Positions 51,406 to 61,292 of a DNA stretch of 64,000 nucleotides are shown in pieces. The translations under genes were made by a program, and so were the position numbers. Location: NCBI RefSeq assembly GCF_900142415.1, contig NZ_FRAU01000010.1, positions 42,548 through 106,547 of the forward strand, written 5' to 3'. A model generated the notes under the pieces. The model was not told the origin of the DNA, made no database searches, and saw only the letters and a list, made by a program, of their open reading frames with translations. This stretch comes from Rhodothermus profundi. Lineage in GTDB: Bacteria > Bacteroidota > Rhodothermia > Rhodothermales > Rhodothermaceae. Position 1 is the stretch's first letter. Every line of letters begins with the position of its first letter.

Positions 51406-51424
51406 CGATCTTCAGAGAGACCCC

Positions 51425-52483
51425 ATGAGCACTTCACGAAGCACCATTCGGGATGTCGCCCGAGCTGCCGGAGTGTCGATTTCAACCGTTTCGTTGGTCC
51501 TCAATAATAAAGGCCATGTGAGCGAGGCAACGCGCCGGCGCGTACTGAAAGCTGCCAGAGAGCTGGGCTACGTTCCCTCCCGAGCTGCACGCGACCTGTC
51601 GTTGAAACGGACTGGCAACATCGGGTTTGTGCTGCGCGACGATCATTTTACCCGAAGTGAACCGTTTTACACCTACATTTTCCTGGGAACGGAATTCGAA
51701 GCGCGGCTGCACAATCTGTACGTCCTGCTAACCACCATCCCGCGAGACTATCAACCTCGGGTGCATACGCCGCGTTTTCTGCGGGAGCGTAACGTGGATG
51801 GCCTTCTGGTGGCCGGCAAGGTGAGCGACACCTTTCTACAGGAGGTGCGAGCAATGAAGTTGCCGACCGTGCTGATCGATTATGAAGCCGAGGGATTTCC
51901 CGCTGTGGTTATCGACAATCAGGGAGGGGCTCGCGTGGCCGTAGAGCACCTGTTGCAGCAGGGTCACCGGCGCATTGCGTTTGTGGGGGCAGACCTGCAG
52001 CATCCAAGCATTGCCAACCGGCTGGAAGGCTACCGGGGAGCACTGGTGCGGACCGGACAGACTCCGGATCCTGCGCTGGTGCTGGTAGATGAGGAGGCGG
52101 AGCCCACGCGGGCAACTGGCCAGCGCCTGGGACAGCGACTGTTGGAGTTGAAGACACGTCCCACAGCTGCCTTTTGCGCCAATGATGCGCTGGCGCTGGG
52201 CGTGATGGAGACGCTGCTGCAGGCAGGCCTTCGGATACCCGAGGACGTGGCGCTGGTGGGGTTCGACGACGTGCAGGGGGCTACCCAGGCACCGGTGCCC
52301 CTCACCAGCGTGCGGGTTTTCAAAGAGCAACTGGGCGAGCTGGCCATGCGCCACCTGGTCGAACGCATGACTCCAGACGAAACGCGCCGCCCATATGCCC
52401 GGGGGCAGCATATCATTGTGGTGCCCTGCGAACTGGTGGTGCGCGCTTCGTCCGCGCACCGAAAAGCCTACCCTCCAGCCTGA
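51425..52483 (+). CDS. LacI-family transcriptional regulator
   Basis: A 352-residue repressor. The N-terminal helix-turn-helix and hinge are clear: STIRDVARAAGVSISTVSLVLNNKGHVSEATRRRVLKAA. The periplasmic-binding-like effector domain includes GLLVAGKV, DYEAEGFPAVVIDNQGGARVAVEHLLQQG and AALGVMETL-like stretches ending in PEDVALVGFDDV. It is first in the sugar operon, 13 bases before the binding-protein gene, so it likely senses the transported sugar or its phosphate. Confidence 0.95.
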   Translation: MSTSRSTIRDVARAAGVSISTVSLVLNNKGHVSEATRRRVLKAARELGYVPSRAARDLSLKRTGNIGFVLRDDHFTRSEPFYTYIFLGTEFEARLHNLYVLLTTIPRDYQPRVHTPRFLRERNVDGLLVAGKVSDTFLQEVRAMKLPTVLIDYEAEGFPAVVIDNQGGARVAVEHLLQQGHRRIAFVGADLQHPSIANRLEGYRGALVRTGQTPDPALVLVDEEAEPTRATGQRLGQRLLELKTRPTAAFCANDALALGVMETLLQAGLRIPEDVALVGFDDVQGATQAPVPLTSVRVFKEQLGELAMRHLVERMTPDETRRPYARGQHIIVVPCELVVRASSAHRKAYPPA

Positions 52484-52496
52484 CAGCCGATGCACT

Positions 52497-53828
52497 ATGG
52501 CAGGGAATCGGACGCCTGCGCATTATGTGGGGGGCTGCGTGCTGATAAGCGCGTTGCTGCTGATGGGATGCCACCGCCCCACTCCCCCCTCTACAGCGGC
52601 GGGTGGCGGCATTCGGCTTGTCTACTGGACCGCACCGAATCCGGACGAGCTGGCTCTGGCTCGCGAGCTGGTAGCCGAATGGCAGGCTGCCCACCCAGAG
52701 GTGGAAGTCGTGGTGCAACCCATTCCGGCCGGCCAGTCCAGCGAAGAGGTCCTGCTGGCGGCCGTGGCCGCGGGGACAACCCCGGACCTGTGCTCCAATA
52801 TATGGCCGGGTATCGTCGAGGATTTTGTGGAAGCCGGGGCGCTGGTGCCCCTTGATCGCTTTTCGGACTTCGACTCGCTGTGGCAGAGCCGCATTCCCGA
52901 AACCGTACGGATGCAGTTTCGCTCCCGAGACGGCCACTTCTATCAGTTTCCCTGGAAGACCAATCCGGTCATGATGTTCTATAACGTGCAACTCCTGCAA
53001 GAAGCAGGGTTTGAGCAGCCGCCGCGCACCTACCGCGAGTATCTGGAGGCGGCCCGTCGCATCACGGCCGACACCGACGGCGACGGGACGATCGACCGAT
53101 GGATGGGCTACCGCGACATCCGACCGATCTGGTGGCAACGCTACTTCGATTACTATGCCTTCTATGTGGCCGCCTCGGGAGGGCGCACGCTGTTTGATGG
53201 GCAGGGGCAACTGGCGCTCGACACGGCTGCTTCCAATCGCGTGTTCGCTTTTTTTGCCCGTCTCTACGCAATGGGAGCGTTTCCGAAAGCGGTCTGGACC
53301 AGCAGTGGCAGCCGGTTTCTCAACGGCCAGCTTGCGACCGACTTTACCGGCTCCTGGCATCTCGTCTGGCTGGAAAAGCACGCGCCAGCCGAGCTGGTCT
53401 ATGAAGTGGCGCCCCTTCCGGTGCCGGACGACCACGAAGGGCCGGTTTACACTTACGGAGACTATAAAAACATGGTGATTTTTTCCACCACGCAGCATCC
53501 GGAAATTGCCTGGAGTCTCCTGCGCTTTCTGGTGTCGCGCCAGGCGGATCGGCGACTGTTGGAGCGCACGCGTCAGATTCCCGTGCGCCGGGGACTCCTC
53601 GACGATCCCTACTTTGCGCCGGTTTTTGAGCAGCAACCACTGCTGCGACGCTTTGCCGAACAGGCCGCCTACACGCGCAGCGTCGATAGCGTCCCAGACT
53701 TAAAAGAGATTCTGGACGCACTGGCCCAGGAGTTCGAGGCAGCGGCTGTGTATGGCATACGTTCACCGGCCGAAGCGACCCGCCGTGCCCTGCGGCGCAT
53801 TCGGATGATTCTGAACTGGAATGCCTGA
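52497..53828 (+). CDS. Sugar ABC transporter substrate-binding lipoprotein
   Basis: A 443-residue solute-binding protein of the maltose/oligosaccharide class. The signal ends in the lipobox LMGC with C25. The body shows IRLVYWTAPNPDELALARELVAEWQAAHPEVEV at the start, GTTPDLCSNIWPGIVEDFVEAGALVPLD, and GSWNFTG-like DFTGSWHLVWL. The ATG at 52497 was chosen as the first start giving a proper signal peptide. Its end overlaps the permease start by 8 bases. Confidence 0.93.
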   Translation: MAGNRTPAHYVGGCVLISALLLMGCHRPTPPSTAAGGGIRLVYWTAPNPDELALARELVAEWQAAHPEVEVVVQPIPAGQSSEEVLLAAVAAGTTPDLCSNIWPGIVEDFVEAGALVPLDRFSDFDSLWQSRIPETVRMQFRSRDGHFYQFPWKTNPVMMFYNVQLLQEAGFEQPPRTYREYLEAARRITADTDGDGTIDRWMGYRDIRPIWWQRYFDYYAFYVAASGGRTLFDGQGQLALDTAASNRVFAFFARLYAMGAFPKAVWTSSGSRFLNGQLATDFTGSWHLVWLEKHAPAELVYEVAPLPVPDDHEGPVYTYGDYKNMVIFSTTQHPEIAWSLLRFLVSRQADRRLLERTRQIPVRRGLLDDPYFAPVFEQQPLLRRFAEQAAYTRSVDSVPDLKEILDALAQEFEAAAVYGIRSPAEATRRALRRIRMILNWNA

Positions 53829-54723
53829 GCGTGCGGCAAAAAAACGACGGTGGCGCGTCCGGCTGCGTGAAGCGCAGCAGGGGTATGTACTGGTAGCGCC
53901 CTACCTGCTGCACCTGAGCGTGTTTTTTGGCTACCCGCTGCTGTTTGCCTTCGTGCTGATGTTCCATCGTTGGGACATCGTTACGCCCATGGAATTTGTG
54001 GGCCTGAAAAACTTCTGGCGCTTGGTGCGCGATGACCTGTTTTTCCGGGCGCTGCTCAACACAGGCCTGTTTCTGACGATTCACATTCCCTTGCAGATCG
54101 TTGTGGCCCTGTTCTTTGCGGAGCTGCTAAACCGACCGCTGAAAGGACGGGGCTTTTTCCGAGCAGCTTACTTTATGCCGGTCGTGGTCTCGGGCGTGGT
54201 GATTACGATTCTGTTTCAGCAACTGTTTGCCTTCGATACCGGGCTTATCAATCGAATGCTCCAGGCGCTGGGTGGAGAACCGGTGCCCTGGCTGGTGTCG
54301 CCAGCCCTGGCAATGCCTTCCATTGCTATCATGGCCACCTGGAAAAACGTGGGCCTGTACATTGTGCTGTTCCTGGCCGGATTGCAGCACATCCCGAAGC
54401 ATCTGTACGAAGCTGCCGAACTGGATGGGGCCACGCCCTGGCAACGCTGGTGGCACGTAACGCTCCCTCTTTTGAATCCGACAATGGTAACCGTGGTGGT
54501 GCTTTCAACCATCGGAGGATTTTCGCTTTTTATCGAACCCTACATTCTGACCGGCGGCGGTCCGCTCAATGCCACGCTGTCGGCCGTGCTTTACATCTAC
54601 AACCAGGCCTTTTACTTCAACCACATGGGCTATGCGGCCGCGCTGGGCTTCTGCTTTGCCCTCGTGATCTTCCTTGTGGTCCTGCTGCAGCGACGTTTTG
54701 TAGAAACCGACACCTGGAGTTAA
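53821..54723 (+). CDS. Sugar ABC transporter permease (MalF-type)
   Basis: A 300-residue inner-membrane permease with six helices. The EAA motif, which docks the ATPase, reads YEAAELDGATPWQRWWHVTLPLLNP at about 198-222. The first helix follows a basic N-terminus. It is the first of two permeases of the importer; the partner starts 3 bases after its stop. Confidence 0.95.
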   Translation: MPERAAKKRRWRVRLREAQQGYVLVAPYLLHLSVFFGYPLLFAFVLMFHRWDIVTPMEFVGLKNFWRLVRDDLFFRALLNTGLFLTIHIPLQIVVALFFAELLNRPLKGRGFFRAAYFMPVVVSGVVITILFQQLFAFDTGLINRMLQALGGEPVPWLVSPALAMPSIAIMATWKNVGLYIVLFLAGLQHIPKHLYEAAELDGATPWQRWWHVTLPLLNPTMVTVVVLSTIGGFSLFIEPYILTGGGPLNATLSAVLYIYNQAFYFNHMGYAAALGFCFALVIFLVVLLQRRFVETDTWS

Positions 54724-54726
54724 GCC

Positions 54727-55536
54727 ATGCGCCGCGTGGGAGTGTATCTGCTTCTGCTGATCGGGCTGGTAGTGTTCGCCTACCCGTTCGTCTGGATGGG
54801 CGTGGCCACCTTTACCCCGGAGGCAGAGATTTCAGAGCTGACGCTGCTGCCGTCTCAATGGACGTTCGCCCACTACCGGCTGGTCTTCGAGCGTATTCCC
54901 GTCTGGCGCGGGCTGCTGAATAGCCTGGTAGTGGCGCTGGCTGTGACGCTTTCGGTACTGGTCTTTACCTCAATGGCGGCCTATGCGCTTGCCAAGTTAC
55001 ACTGGCGGGGACGCGAGACCGTCTTTTCGCTCATTCTGTTTACCATGATGATTCCCTTTTTGCTGCTGCTCATTCCGCTCTACACGCTGATCGTTCGGCT
55101 GGGCTGGACCGATTCCCTGTTCGGGCTGATTGTCCCGTTCATGATGAATGCGACGGGCGTCCTCATCCTGCGCCAGAGCTTTCTGACGATCCCACGTGAC
55201 CTGATCGATGCGGCGCGGATGGATGGCTGTGGCGAGCTGCGCATCCTGTTTACGATCGTCTGGCCGCTGTCAGTGCCAGCCCTGGTGACCGTGGGGCTGC
55301 TGACCTTTATCGGAAGTTGGAATGAGGTGCTGTGGCCAATCATCGTGGTGCGTGAGGTGCAGTGGATGACGCTGCCGCAACTGGTGGCACTTTTTGCGGT
55401 GGGAGGTGGAGCCGAAGGGCAACTGGGGCCGCAACTGGCCGCAGCCTTTCTGCTGGCCCTGCCGATTGTACTGGCCTACCTGTTCTTCCAACGCTACTTC
55501 ATCCAGAGCTTTGCGACCGGTGGACTGAAAGGCTGA
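54727..55536 (+). CDS. Sugar ABC transporter permease (MalG-type)
   Basis: A 269-residue partner permease with six helices and the EAA motif IDAARMDGCGELRILFTIVWPL at about 160-181. The end matches MalG-type proteins (FLFFQRYFIQSFATGGLKG). It ends 4 bases before the helical-barrel lipoprotein gene. Confidence 0.95.
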   Translation: MRRVGVYLLLLIGLVVFAYPFVWMGVATFTPEAEISELTLLPSQWTFAHYRLVFERIPVWRGLLNSLVVALAVTLSVLVFTSMAAYALAKLHWRGRETVFSLILFTMMIPFLLLLIPLYTLIVRLGWTDSLFGLIVPFMMNATGVLILRQSFLTIPRDLIDAARMDGCGELRILFTIVWPLSVPALVTVGLLTFIGSWNEVLWPIIVVREVQWMTLPQLVALFAVGGGAEGQLGPQLAAAFLLALPIVLAYLFFQRYFIQSFATGGLKG

Positions 55537-55540
55537 GCAC

Positions 55541-57013
55541 ATGGCTCGATCGCGCCTTTTCGTTTTATGGCTGAGTTACTGGGTGCTGAGCGTCGGCTGC
55601 CGCACCGACCCGCAGCATCCGGCCACGCTTTTCGAGCTGCCGATCAACCTGGCCCATCTGGAACACCTGAGCGAGGATGTGGTGCGCGGCGACTCGGTGC
55701 TGCGCCTGGTGCACATTTATGCCGAGGCACCCGACTATCGCTGGGTGGATGACCCTGATGAAGGCGCCGCCTGCGTGGATGATGCTGCCCGGGCCGCCGT
55801 GCTGTATCTGCGGCTTTATGAGCTGACCGGCAACGATACATTCCGGCATACCGCAGAGAAGCTCCTGCGTTTTGTGCTCTACATGCAACGAGCAGACGGG
55901 CTCTTTTACAACTTTGTGTACTCCAACCAGCTGGACATCAACACGACGCATCCGAACAGCCGGGCCGAACCGTTTGGCTGGTGGGCCAGCCGGGCGGTCT
56001 GGGCACTGGGAATGGCCGCAGATGTGCTGCAGGAGGCCAACCCGGCTCTGGCCTCGCAGGCTGCCAGAGCTGCGCGCCGGGCCCTGGTGCACCTCGACCG
56101 CACCTGGCTGGTCCGCTACCCGCGCACCCGACGCGTACAGGGACGCCTGCTGCCGGAGTGGCTCGTGTATCGCTACGGAGCAGACGCTTCCAGCGAATTA
56201 CTGCTGGGATTGATCCGGCTGCAAAACGCCACGCCTGACACAATGCTGGCCCGCATGATTCGACAACTGGCCGAAGGGATGCAGATGATGCAGTACGGGT
56301 CGATGGCCCGGCACCCGTACGGAGCTCATGCTTCCTGGATTGACACCTGGCATGGCTGGGGCAATGCGCAGACGCAGGCGCTGGCGGCGGCCGGCTATCT
56401 ACAATCGGCCCGCTACGAAGCCGAGCATTTTTATCCACGGCTGCTTGTTTACGGCTGGATGTACGCCATGTCGCTGGACGATTCGACCCGGGTGCAGCGC
56501 TACGAGCAGATTGCGTATGCGGTGCGTTGCGTGGCAGTTGGCCTGATCCGGCTCTACGAACAGACCGGGGAGGTGCGCTACGCTATTCTGGCCGGACTAG
56601 CAGCGAGCTGGTTAACCGGTAACAACGAGGCCGGCGTGCCTATGTATGATCCGGCCACAGGACGCGGCTATGACGGCATTCGGGGACCGGGCGAGGTCAA
56701 TTACAATGCCGGGGCAGAGTCAACCATTGAAGCGCTTTACACGCTGCTGGAGGTGTACCGGCATGAGCCGGCCCGGCGCTGGCTGTATGCCCGAGGAACA
56801 TCGCCTGTCGAAGTAACCCGTGACGGCGTGCGCTATGCCTATCGGGTCTTCCGCGTGCAGGAAAAACAGCGCGTCCGCTCTGTGGCCGTGGTACTTAACC
56901 TGAGCGCCGAGCGGCTGGAACTGTTAGAGGGTAAAGCGTTGCAACAATTTCTTCTGGAAGTAGGCAGGACATCCGGGCAATATGAAGCACAGGCTTATGC
57001 AACAGGCTTCTGA
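55541..57013 (+). CDS. Exported helical-barrel glycosidase-like protein
   Basis: A 490-residue protein whose leader ends at VGC (C20), probably a lipoprotein though the box is imperfect. The rest is made of helical hairpins with aromatic and acidic residues, for example CVDDAARAAVLYLRLYELTGN, RAEPFGWWASRAVWALG and GPGEVNYNAGAESTIEALYTLL, as in (alpha/alpha)6-barrel glycoside hydrolases and lyases. I cannot assign a family or catalytic residues. Position between sugar permeases and a GH130 gene suggests it acts on the same polysaccharide or oligosaccharide at the cell surface. Confidence 0.75.
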   Translation: MARSRLFVLWLSYWVLSVGCRTDPQHPATLFELPINLAHLEHLSEDVVRGDSVLRLVHIYAEAPDYRWVDDPDEGAACVDDAARAAVLYLRLYELTGNDTFRHTAEKLLRFVLYMQRADGLFYNFVYSNQLDINTTHPNSRAEPFGWWASRAVWALGMAADVLQEANPALASQAARAARRALVHLDRTWLVRYPRTRRVQGRLLPEWLVYRYGADASSELLLGLIRLQNATPDTMLARMIRQLAEGMQMMQYGSMARHPYGAHASWIDTWHGWGNAQTQALAAAGYLQSARYEAEHFYPRLLVYGWMYAMSLDDSTRVQRYEQIAYAVRCVAVGLIRLYEQTGEVRYAILAGLAASWLTGNNEAGVPMYDPATGRGYDGIRGPGEVNYNAGAESTIEALYTLLEVYRHEPARRWLYARGTSPVEVTRDGVRYAYRVFRVQEKQRVRSVAVVLNLSAERLELLEGKALQQFLLEVGRTSGQYEAQAYATGF

Positions 57014-58028
57014 AGCTGTAACGTTGTTCCGACGGCATCCGCAGCCGCTACTGACCCCTGTACCGGAGCTGCCGTGGGCTTCCGGGGCTGTGTTCAATCC
57101 GGGCGCCTGGTACGATGGCACGCGCGTACACCTGCTCATTCGAGGCGTGCCGGCCGGCTATCGGCGCATTCGGCTGCAGGATGTGCCCCCGGGCGAGCCA
57201 GAATGGGGGTTTGAACCGTACGTGTCGTACATTGGCTATGCCGACAGTACCGACGGCGTTCACTTTGTGATCCGGCGCCAGCCTCTGATTCAGCCTGACG
57301 CGCCCTACGACCGTTTCGGAGTTGAAGATCCGCGCATTAGTCGGATCGACGACCTGTATCTGATCACCTATACTGCTCTGGGCGCGCCGGCGTTTGCCCG
57401 ACCAGGTTGCGTGCGCATCGGCCTGGCTGTGACCCGTGATTTTCAAACAATCACCAAATGCGGCCTTATCGGGCCAGACACAACTGACAAGGATGCGGTC
57501 ATTTTTCCCCGCCGCATTCGCGGGCGCATTGCCATGCTGCATCGCATTGTGCCCTCTATTCAGCTTATCTATTTTGAAGATCTGGAGCAACTCTTTAAGC
57601 CGCCGGCTTCCCTGTGGGAACGTCATCTGGCAACTCTGGACGAACATGTCGTGCTGCGTCCGGAATTCCCCTGGGAGGCTAAAAAAATCGGGGCCGGTCC
57701 TACGCCGATTGAGACGCCGGAGGGCTGGCTGCTCCTCTATCATGGCGTGGATGCACACCATGTGTACCGTATGGGAATGGCCCTCCTGGATCTGGATGAC
57801 CCGCGTCGGGTGATCGCACGCACCCCGGAGCCTGTGCTGGCGCCTGAGCTTCCTTTCGAGCAGGAAGGAGATGTGCCCCATGTGGTTTTTCCTGAGGGTG
57901 CTGTTGTCATAAATGGCGAGCTATATGTTTACTACGGAGCAGCAGACCGAACCATCGGGCTGGCGCGCGCTTCGCTCTCAGACGTGCTGGCGTACCTGCG
58001 CCGTTGTGTGGTAAGACAGACTTCCTGA
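56982..58028 (+). CDS. GH130 mannoside phosphorylase
   Basis: A 348-residue intracellular five-bladed-propeller enzyme of glycoside hydrolase family 130, which breaks beta-mannosides with phosphate to give mannose 1-phosphate. Family marks: FNPGAWYDGTRVHLLIRG, GVEDPRISRIDDLYLITYTA (Asp of the active site in the VEDPR motif), KDAVIFPRRI, IGAGPTPIETPEGWLLLYHGV and VPHVVFPEGAVV. It overlaps the preceding gene by 32 bases; an ATG five codons later overlaps by 17. GH130 enzymes are known from Rhodothermus. Acceptor preference (glucose, mannooligosaccharide or GlcNAc) cannot be read here. Confidence 0.92.
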   Translation: MKHRLMQQASEAVTLFRRHPQPLLTPVPELPWASGAVFNPGAWYDGTRVHLLIRGVPAGYRRIRLQDVPPGEPEWGFEPYVSYIGYADSTDGVHFVIRRQPLIQPDAPYDRFGVEDPRISRIDDLYLITYTALGAPAFARPGCVRIGLAVTRDFQTITKCGLIGPDTTDKDAVIFPRRIRGRIAMLHRIVPSIQLIYFEDLEQLFKPPASLWERHLATLDEHVVLRPEFPWEAKKIGAGPTPIETPEGWLLLYHGVDAHHVYRMGMALLDLDDPRRVIARTPEPVLAPELPFEQEGDVPHVVFPEGAVVINGELYVYYGAADRTIGLARASLSDVLAYLRRCVVRQTS

Positions 58029-58049
58029 AGCACCAGAAACGCGAACGCA

Positions 58050-59153
58050 ATGCAGCAACCAGCGGGGGTTTCACTGGAGCAGGTCTGGAAGATCTACGAC
58101 AATGGCCAGGTAGCTGTGGCAGACGTGACGTTCGAAGCAGCCGAAGGGGAATTTCTGGTGTTGCTGGGCCCTTCGGGCTGTGGGAAAACCACGTTGCTGC
58201 GGCTGGTGGCCGGCCTGGAGCGCGTCTCGCGCGGGCTCATTCGCATTGGCGGTCAGGTGGTCAACGAGGTGCCGCCTCGCGACCGGGACATTGCCATGGT
58301 CTTTCAGAACTATGCGCTTTACCCTCACATGACAGTTTATGAAAACATGGCATTCGGGCTAAAGCTGCGTCGCGTGCCAAAAGCTGAGATCGACCGACGC
58401 GTGCGAGCGGCAGCCCGGGTGCTGGAATTGGAACACCTCCTGGATCGACGTCCGCACCAGCTCTCCGGGGGACAGCGGCAACGGGTGGCCGTAGGGCGTG
58501 CCATTGTACGAGAGCCCCGCGTGTTTTTGTTTGATGAACCGCTTTCGAACCTGGATGCGCGTCTGCGGGTGGAAATGCGGGCTGAGCTGGCCCGGCTGCA
58601 TCGAGAGCTGGGGCGCACCATGCTTTATGTAACGCACGATCAGGTAGAGGCCATGACGCTGGGCCAGCGCATTGTAGTGCTCAACCAGGGACGCATTCAG
58701 CAGATTGGCACGCCCCTGGAAGTCTACCATCGGCCGGCTAACCGATTTGTGGCGGGCTTTATTGGCAGTCCGCCCATGAACTTTATTGAAGGACGGCTGG
58801 AGCACCGAGATGGATTATGGTTTGTAGGGGAAGGTGGGCTGGTGCAGGTGGCGCTGCCGGCGGCCGGCTGGCCTTACGTACGGGTAGGGCAGGCCGTGAC
58901 GCTGGGCGTGCGCCCGGAAGCTGTTACGATAGCCACGCCTGAACAGGCCATGATGCAGGGAACGGTCGCGACAGTTGAAGTGCTGGGAGCGGTGGCAAAC
59001 CTGCATGTGCGGGTCGGATCGCTCACGGTGGTGGCGCAGGTGGAGGCAACAGTGCGGCCTGAACCCGAGCAGCTGGTTTCCCTGCGTATTGATCCGGCCC
59101 GCGTGCATCTATTCGATGCCGAGACGGGTCAGGCGTTGCCGCGCGCTGCCTGA
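58050..59153 (+). CDS. MalK/UgpC-type sugar ABC transporter ATPase
   Basis: A 367-residue ATPase with Walker [17 protein letters not shown], signature [17 protein letters not shown], Walker [17 protein letters not shown] and the C-terminal TOBE-type regulatory domain (about 235-360). It completes the importer whose binding protein and permeases lie 1-5 kb upstream. It is last in the operon, after GH130 by 21 bases, and convergent with the next gene. Confidence 0.95.
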   Translation: MQQPAGVSLEQVWKIYDNGQVAVADVTFEAAEGEFLVLLGPSGCGKTTLLRLVAGLERVSRGLIRIGGQVVNEVPPRDRDIAMVFQNYALYPHMTVYENMAFGLKLRRVPKAEIDRRVRAAARVLELEHLLDRRPHQLSGGQRQRVAVGRAIVREPRVFLFDEPLSNLDARLRVEMRAELARLHRELGRTMLYVTHDQVEAMTLGQRIVVLNQGRIQQIGTPLEVYHRPANRFVAGFIGSPPMNFIEGRLEHRDGLWFVGEGGLVQVALPAAGWPYVRVGQAVTLGVRPEAVTIATPEQAMMQGTVATVEVLGAVANLHVRVGSLTVVAQVEATVRPEPEQLVSLRIDPARVHLFDAETGQALPRAA

Positions 59154-59154
59154 T

Positions 59155-61281
59155 CTATTCCTCTTCCGAAACTACAACGGTCACTTCCTTGCTGATAGGG
59201 GAAACCGCTCCGTTTTCAAAGTACACCTGAACGGCGTACCGGTAGGTGCCGGGACCAATCAGATCCAGGTCTTCAAATCGTAACGCGCGGCCCGCCGATC
59301 GGTAACGGCGCAGCGGCTGCTCGTTGAACCCGCGGTAGATGACGAACCAGTGGGGCGTACTGTCCTGGTATGTCCAGGTCAATACGACGCGCCGGTTGCG
59401 GGCATCATAGCGGGCGCGCAGGTTGGTGACCGAAGCGCGACGCGCGCTGACGTAGGGGCGCGCCTGCACTGGTGGAGAGGGGGCAGATAGGTTACCTGCG
59501 TCATCTTCAGCCCGCAGGGTGTAGTAATAGCGGCGTTCTGGCTTGACGCTGGTGTCTTCATATTGCTGGACCGCAGGGTCCAGCACAGCAATCTCCGTCC
59601 AGAAAATCTCCCGGGGGCGTTTCCGGTAGAGGTGCACCCGCACAACATCTGAACTGCTGCTGGGAATCCAGTGCAGGATGATGCTGGAGTCGGTAGGTGT
59701 CACGCGGGTAAAAAGCGGAGAGACGGGCGGGACGCGATCGGGCAGGATTACCCGAACGGGTTCGGAGGGATCCGACGGGTTGTAGTTGCGGTCGAGCGCC
59801 ACTACGCGGTAGTAGATGGCCTCGGTCAGGGTATTCAGATTGAGCGTATCGACAAAGACCGTATCGGTCAGGGGGAAGCCGGTCGCCAACGTAAAGGTAT
59901 GGTCGAGCTGGTTGGCCCGATAGACGCGGTAGCCCAGCAGGTCGGACTCCTGGTTGGATTGCCAGCGGAGCGTTAGAATACCTGTGGTATCTACATGGGC
60001 CACCAGCCCTGTAGGAGGGGCGGGAGGGATGGAATCGATCAGATGAACGTACTGGGGCATGGAAGAGGACAGGTTGCCGGCTGTGTCAACAGCCAGCACG
60101 ATGTAGTAGTTGTTAATACCGGAGATTGCGCGGCTGTCGGTGGCTTCCCGGGTGGAAGGCGGAAGTTCCTCGCCGATCTCAAAGGGACCGTCCGGACTAT
60201 TGGAAATACCAATAAAGAATCCGGCCAGATCGGGCGAAGGATTGTCGAGGCGCCAGCGCAGGCGGACGGTGCTTTCCCGGACGTGCTCGGCGGTTTCGAG
60301 GACCGGAGGAGGAGGAGGGGTCAGGTCGCGTGACATGCCCGTTACTTCGACCGGGCGCGAGCGGCGCGCGAAGGCGTCGATACCATAGATGCGGTAGTAG
60401 TAGCGGCGGTAATTGACCGTGGTGGAATCGGTAAAACAGAGCATGCGGTTTTCAGCGAGCGTTGCATTTGTTTCGATCTGCACCAGCGGCGTTTCGGTCA
60501 TCAACTGATACTGCTGTCCATCCTCTGAGCGTTCGACTACGTACGCGGTAAAGGCATAGGCGGCCAGTCGTGGGTCCCAGCAGAGGCGCAGTTGACCATC
60601 ACCGGGTTCCACTTCGACCGAAACGTCAAGCGTGGCCGGTGGGGTGGGGGCTACCGTTACCACCACATAGGCCGTATCCAGGCGCAGTGAGGAATGGGGA
60701 GCCGCTGCAAAAACGCGATAGATGTACGTGGCGCCTGGTTCGACCGCGGCATCTTCGTAACGTAGGCCCAGGCCCTCGGCTGCCAGCGAGTCAAGGTCGG
60801 CAGCAAACAACGCAAAGCTGAAACGGTTTTCCTGTTCGGCAGCCCGCAATTGCGCTGCCTCGAAGGGATTGCGCGCCTGGATAGGAGCAGGAGCCCCATA
60901 GAGCATCTGAGCAGCGATGGCTGCCTGGGGACGGGCTTCGGGGTTCGGGATGCGCTGGCGCCAGAGTTCCAGGGACCAGGGGCGGAGGGGCTGAGAAGTG
61001 AGTCGCTCATAAGCGAGTGGTTCAGAAGGTGGTTGCTGCGGGTTGATGCGGACGCGCTCCACGTGGTAGCCGACCGCGTTGCCGTGGTCCCAGGCCAGGT
61101 AGGAGGTGGGGGCCCACCGAAGTACCACGCGCGCTCCATCAGACCAGGCCTGCACGGCCAGCGAGGGAACGCGGAGCGAGTCGGCTGCCAGCGTGTCAGG
61201 TTGCTGAGCCTGCAGTGGTAATGCGCCGATTCCCCAGAGGCTCAGCAGCAAGTACCCGAGGCAGAGAAACCGTAAATGCAT
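59155..61281 (-). CDS. Secreted fibronectin type III repeat protein
   Basis: A 708-residue exported protein with a signal peptide (about 1-25, ending ALPLQAQ). After a first domain of about 180 residues, at least four fibronectin type III modules follow, seen in repeated W, Y-x-V and 'PP.P' spacing, for example PPPPPVLETAEHVRESTVRLRWRL, PPAPPTGLVAHVDTTGILTLRW and PPVSPLFTRVTPTDSSIILHW. No catalytic domain or lipobox is visible. It lies 11 bases after the large upstream gene in the same direction, so the two are probably one operon. Confidence 0.85.
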   Translation of the reverse strand: MHLRFLCLGYLLLSLWGIGALPLQAQQPDTLAADSLRVPSLAVQAWSDGARVVLRWAPTSYLAWDHGNAVGYHVERVRINPQQPPSEPLAYERLTSQPLRPWSLELWRQRIPNPEARPQAAIAAQMLYGAPAPIQARNPFEAAQLRAAEQENRFSFALFAADLDSLAAEGLGLRYEDAAVEPGATYIYRVFAAAPHSSLRLDTAYVVVTVAPTPPATLDVSVEVEPGDGQLRLCWDPRLAAYAFTAYVVERSEDGQQYQLMTETPLVQIETNATLAENRMLCFTDSTTVNYRRYYYRIYGIDAFARRSRPVEVTGMSRDLTPPPPPVLETAEHVRESTVRLRWRLDNPSPDLAGFFIGISNSPDGPFEIGEELPPSTREATDSRAISGINNYYIVLAVDTAGNLSSSMPQYVHLIDSIPPAPPTGLVAHVDTTGILTLRWQSNQESDLLGYRVYRANQLDHTFTLATGFPLTDTVFVDTLNLNTLTEAIYYRVVALDRNYNPSDPSEPVRVILPDRVPPVSPLFTRVTPTDSSIILHWIPSSSSDVVRVHLYRKRPREIFWTEIAVLDPAVQQYEDTSVKPERRYYYTLRAEDDAGNLSAPSPPVQARPYVSARRASVTNLRARYDARNRRVVLTWTYQDSTPHWFVIYRGFNEQPLRRYRSAGRALRFEDLDLIGPGTYRYAVQVYFENGAVSPISKEVTVVVSEEE

Positions 61282-61292
61282 AGCCGGTACGG

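Larger units (their letters stand above)
50986..51424. other. Intergenic region before the LacI gene
   Basis: About 440 bases, partly covered if the small peptide starts at 51066. I support no other gene; the open frames here have no family character. The right end carries the promoter and candidate operator of the LacI-type gene. A weak hairpin with CTTTTT at 51278-51296 (plus strand) has no obvious gene to terminate. Confidence 0.4.

Noticed and set aside
52413-53636. A 407-codon minus-strand open frame
   Set aside because: It is antisense to the clear sugar-binding lipoprotein gene and shows no domain.
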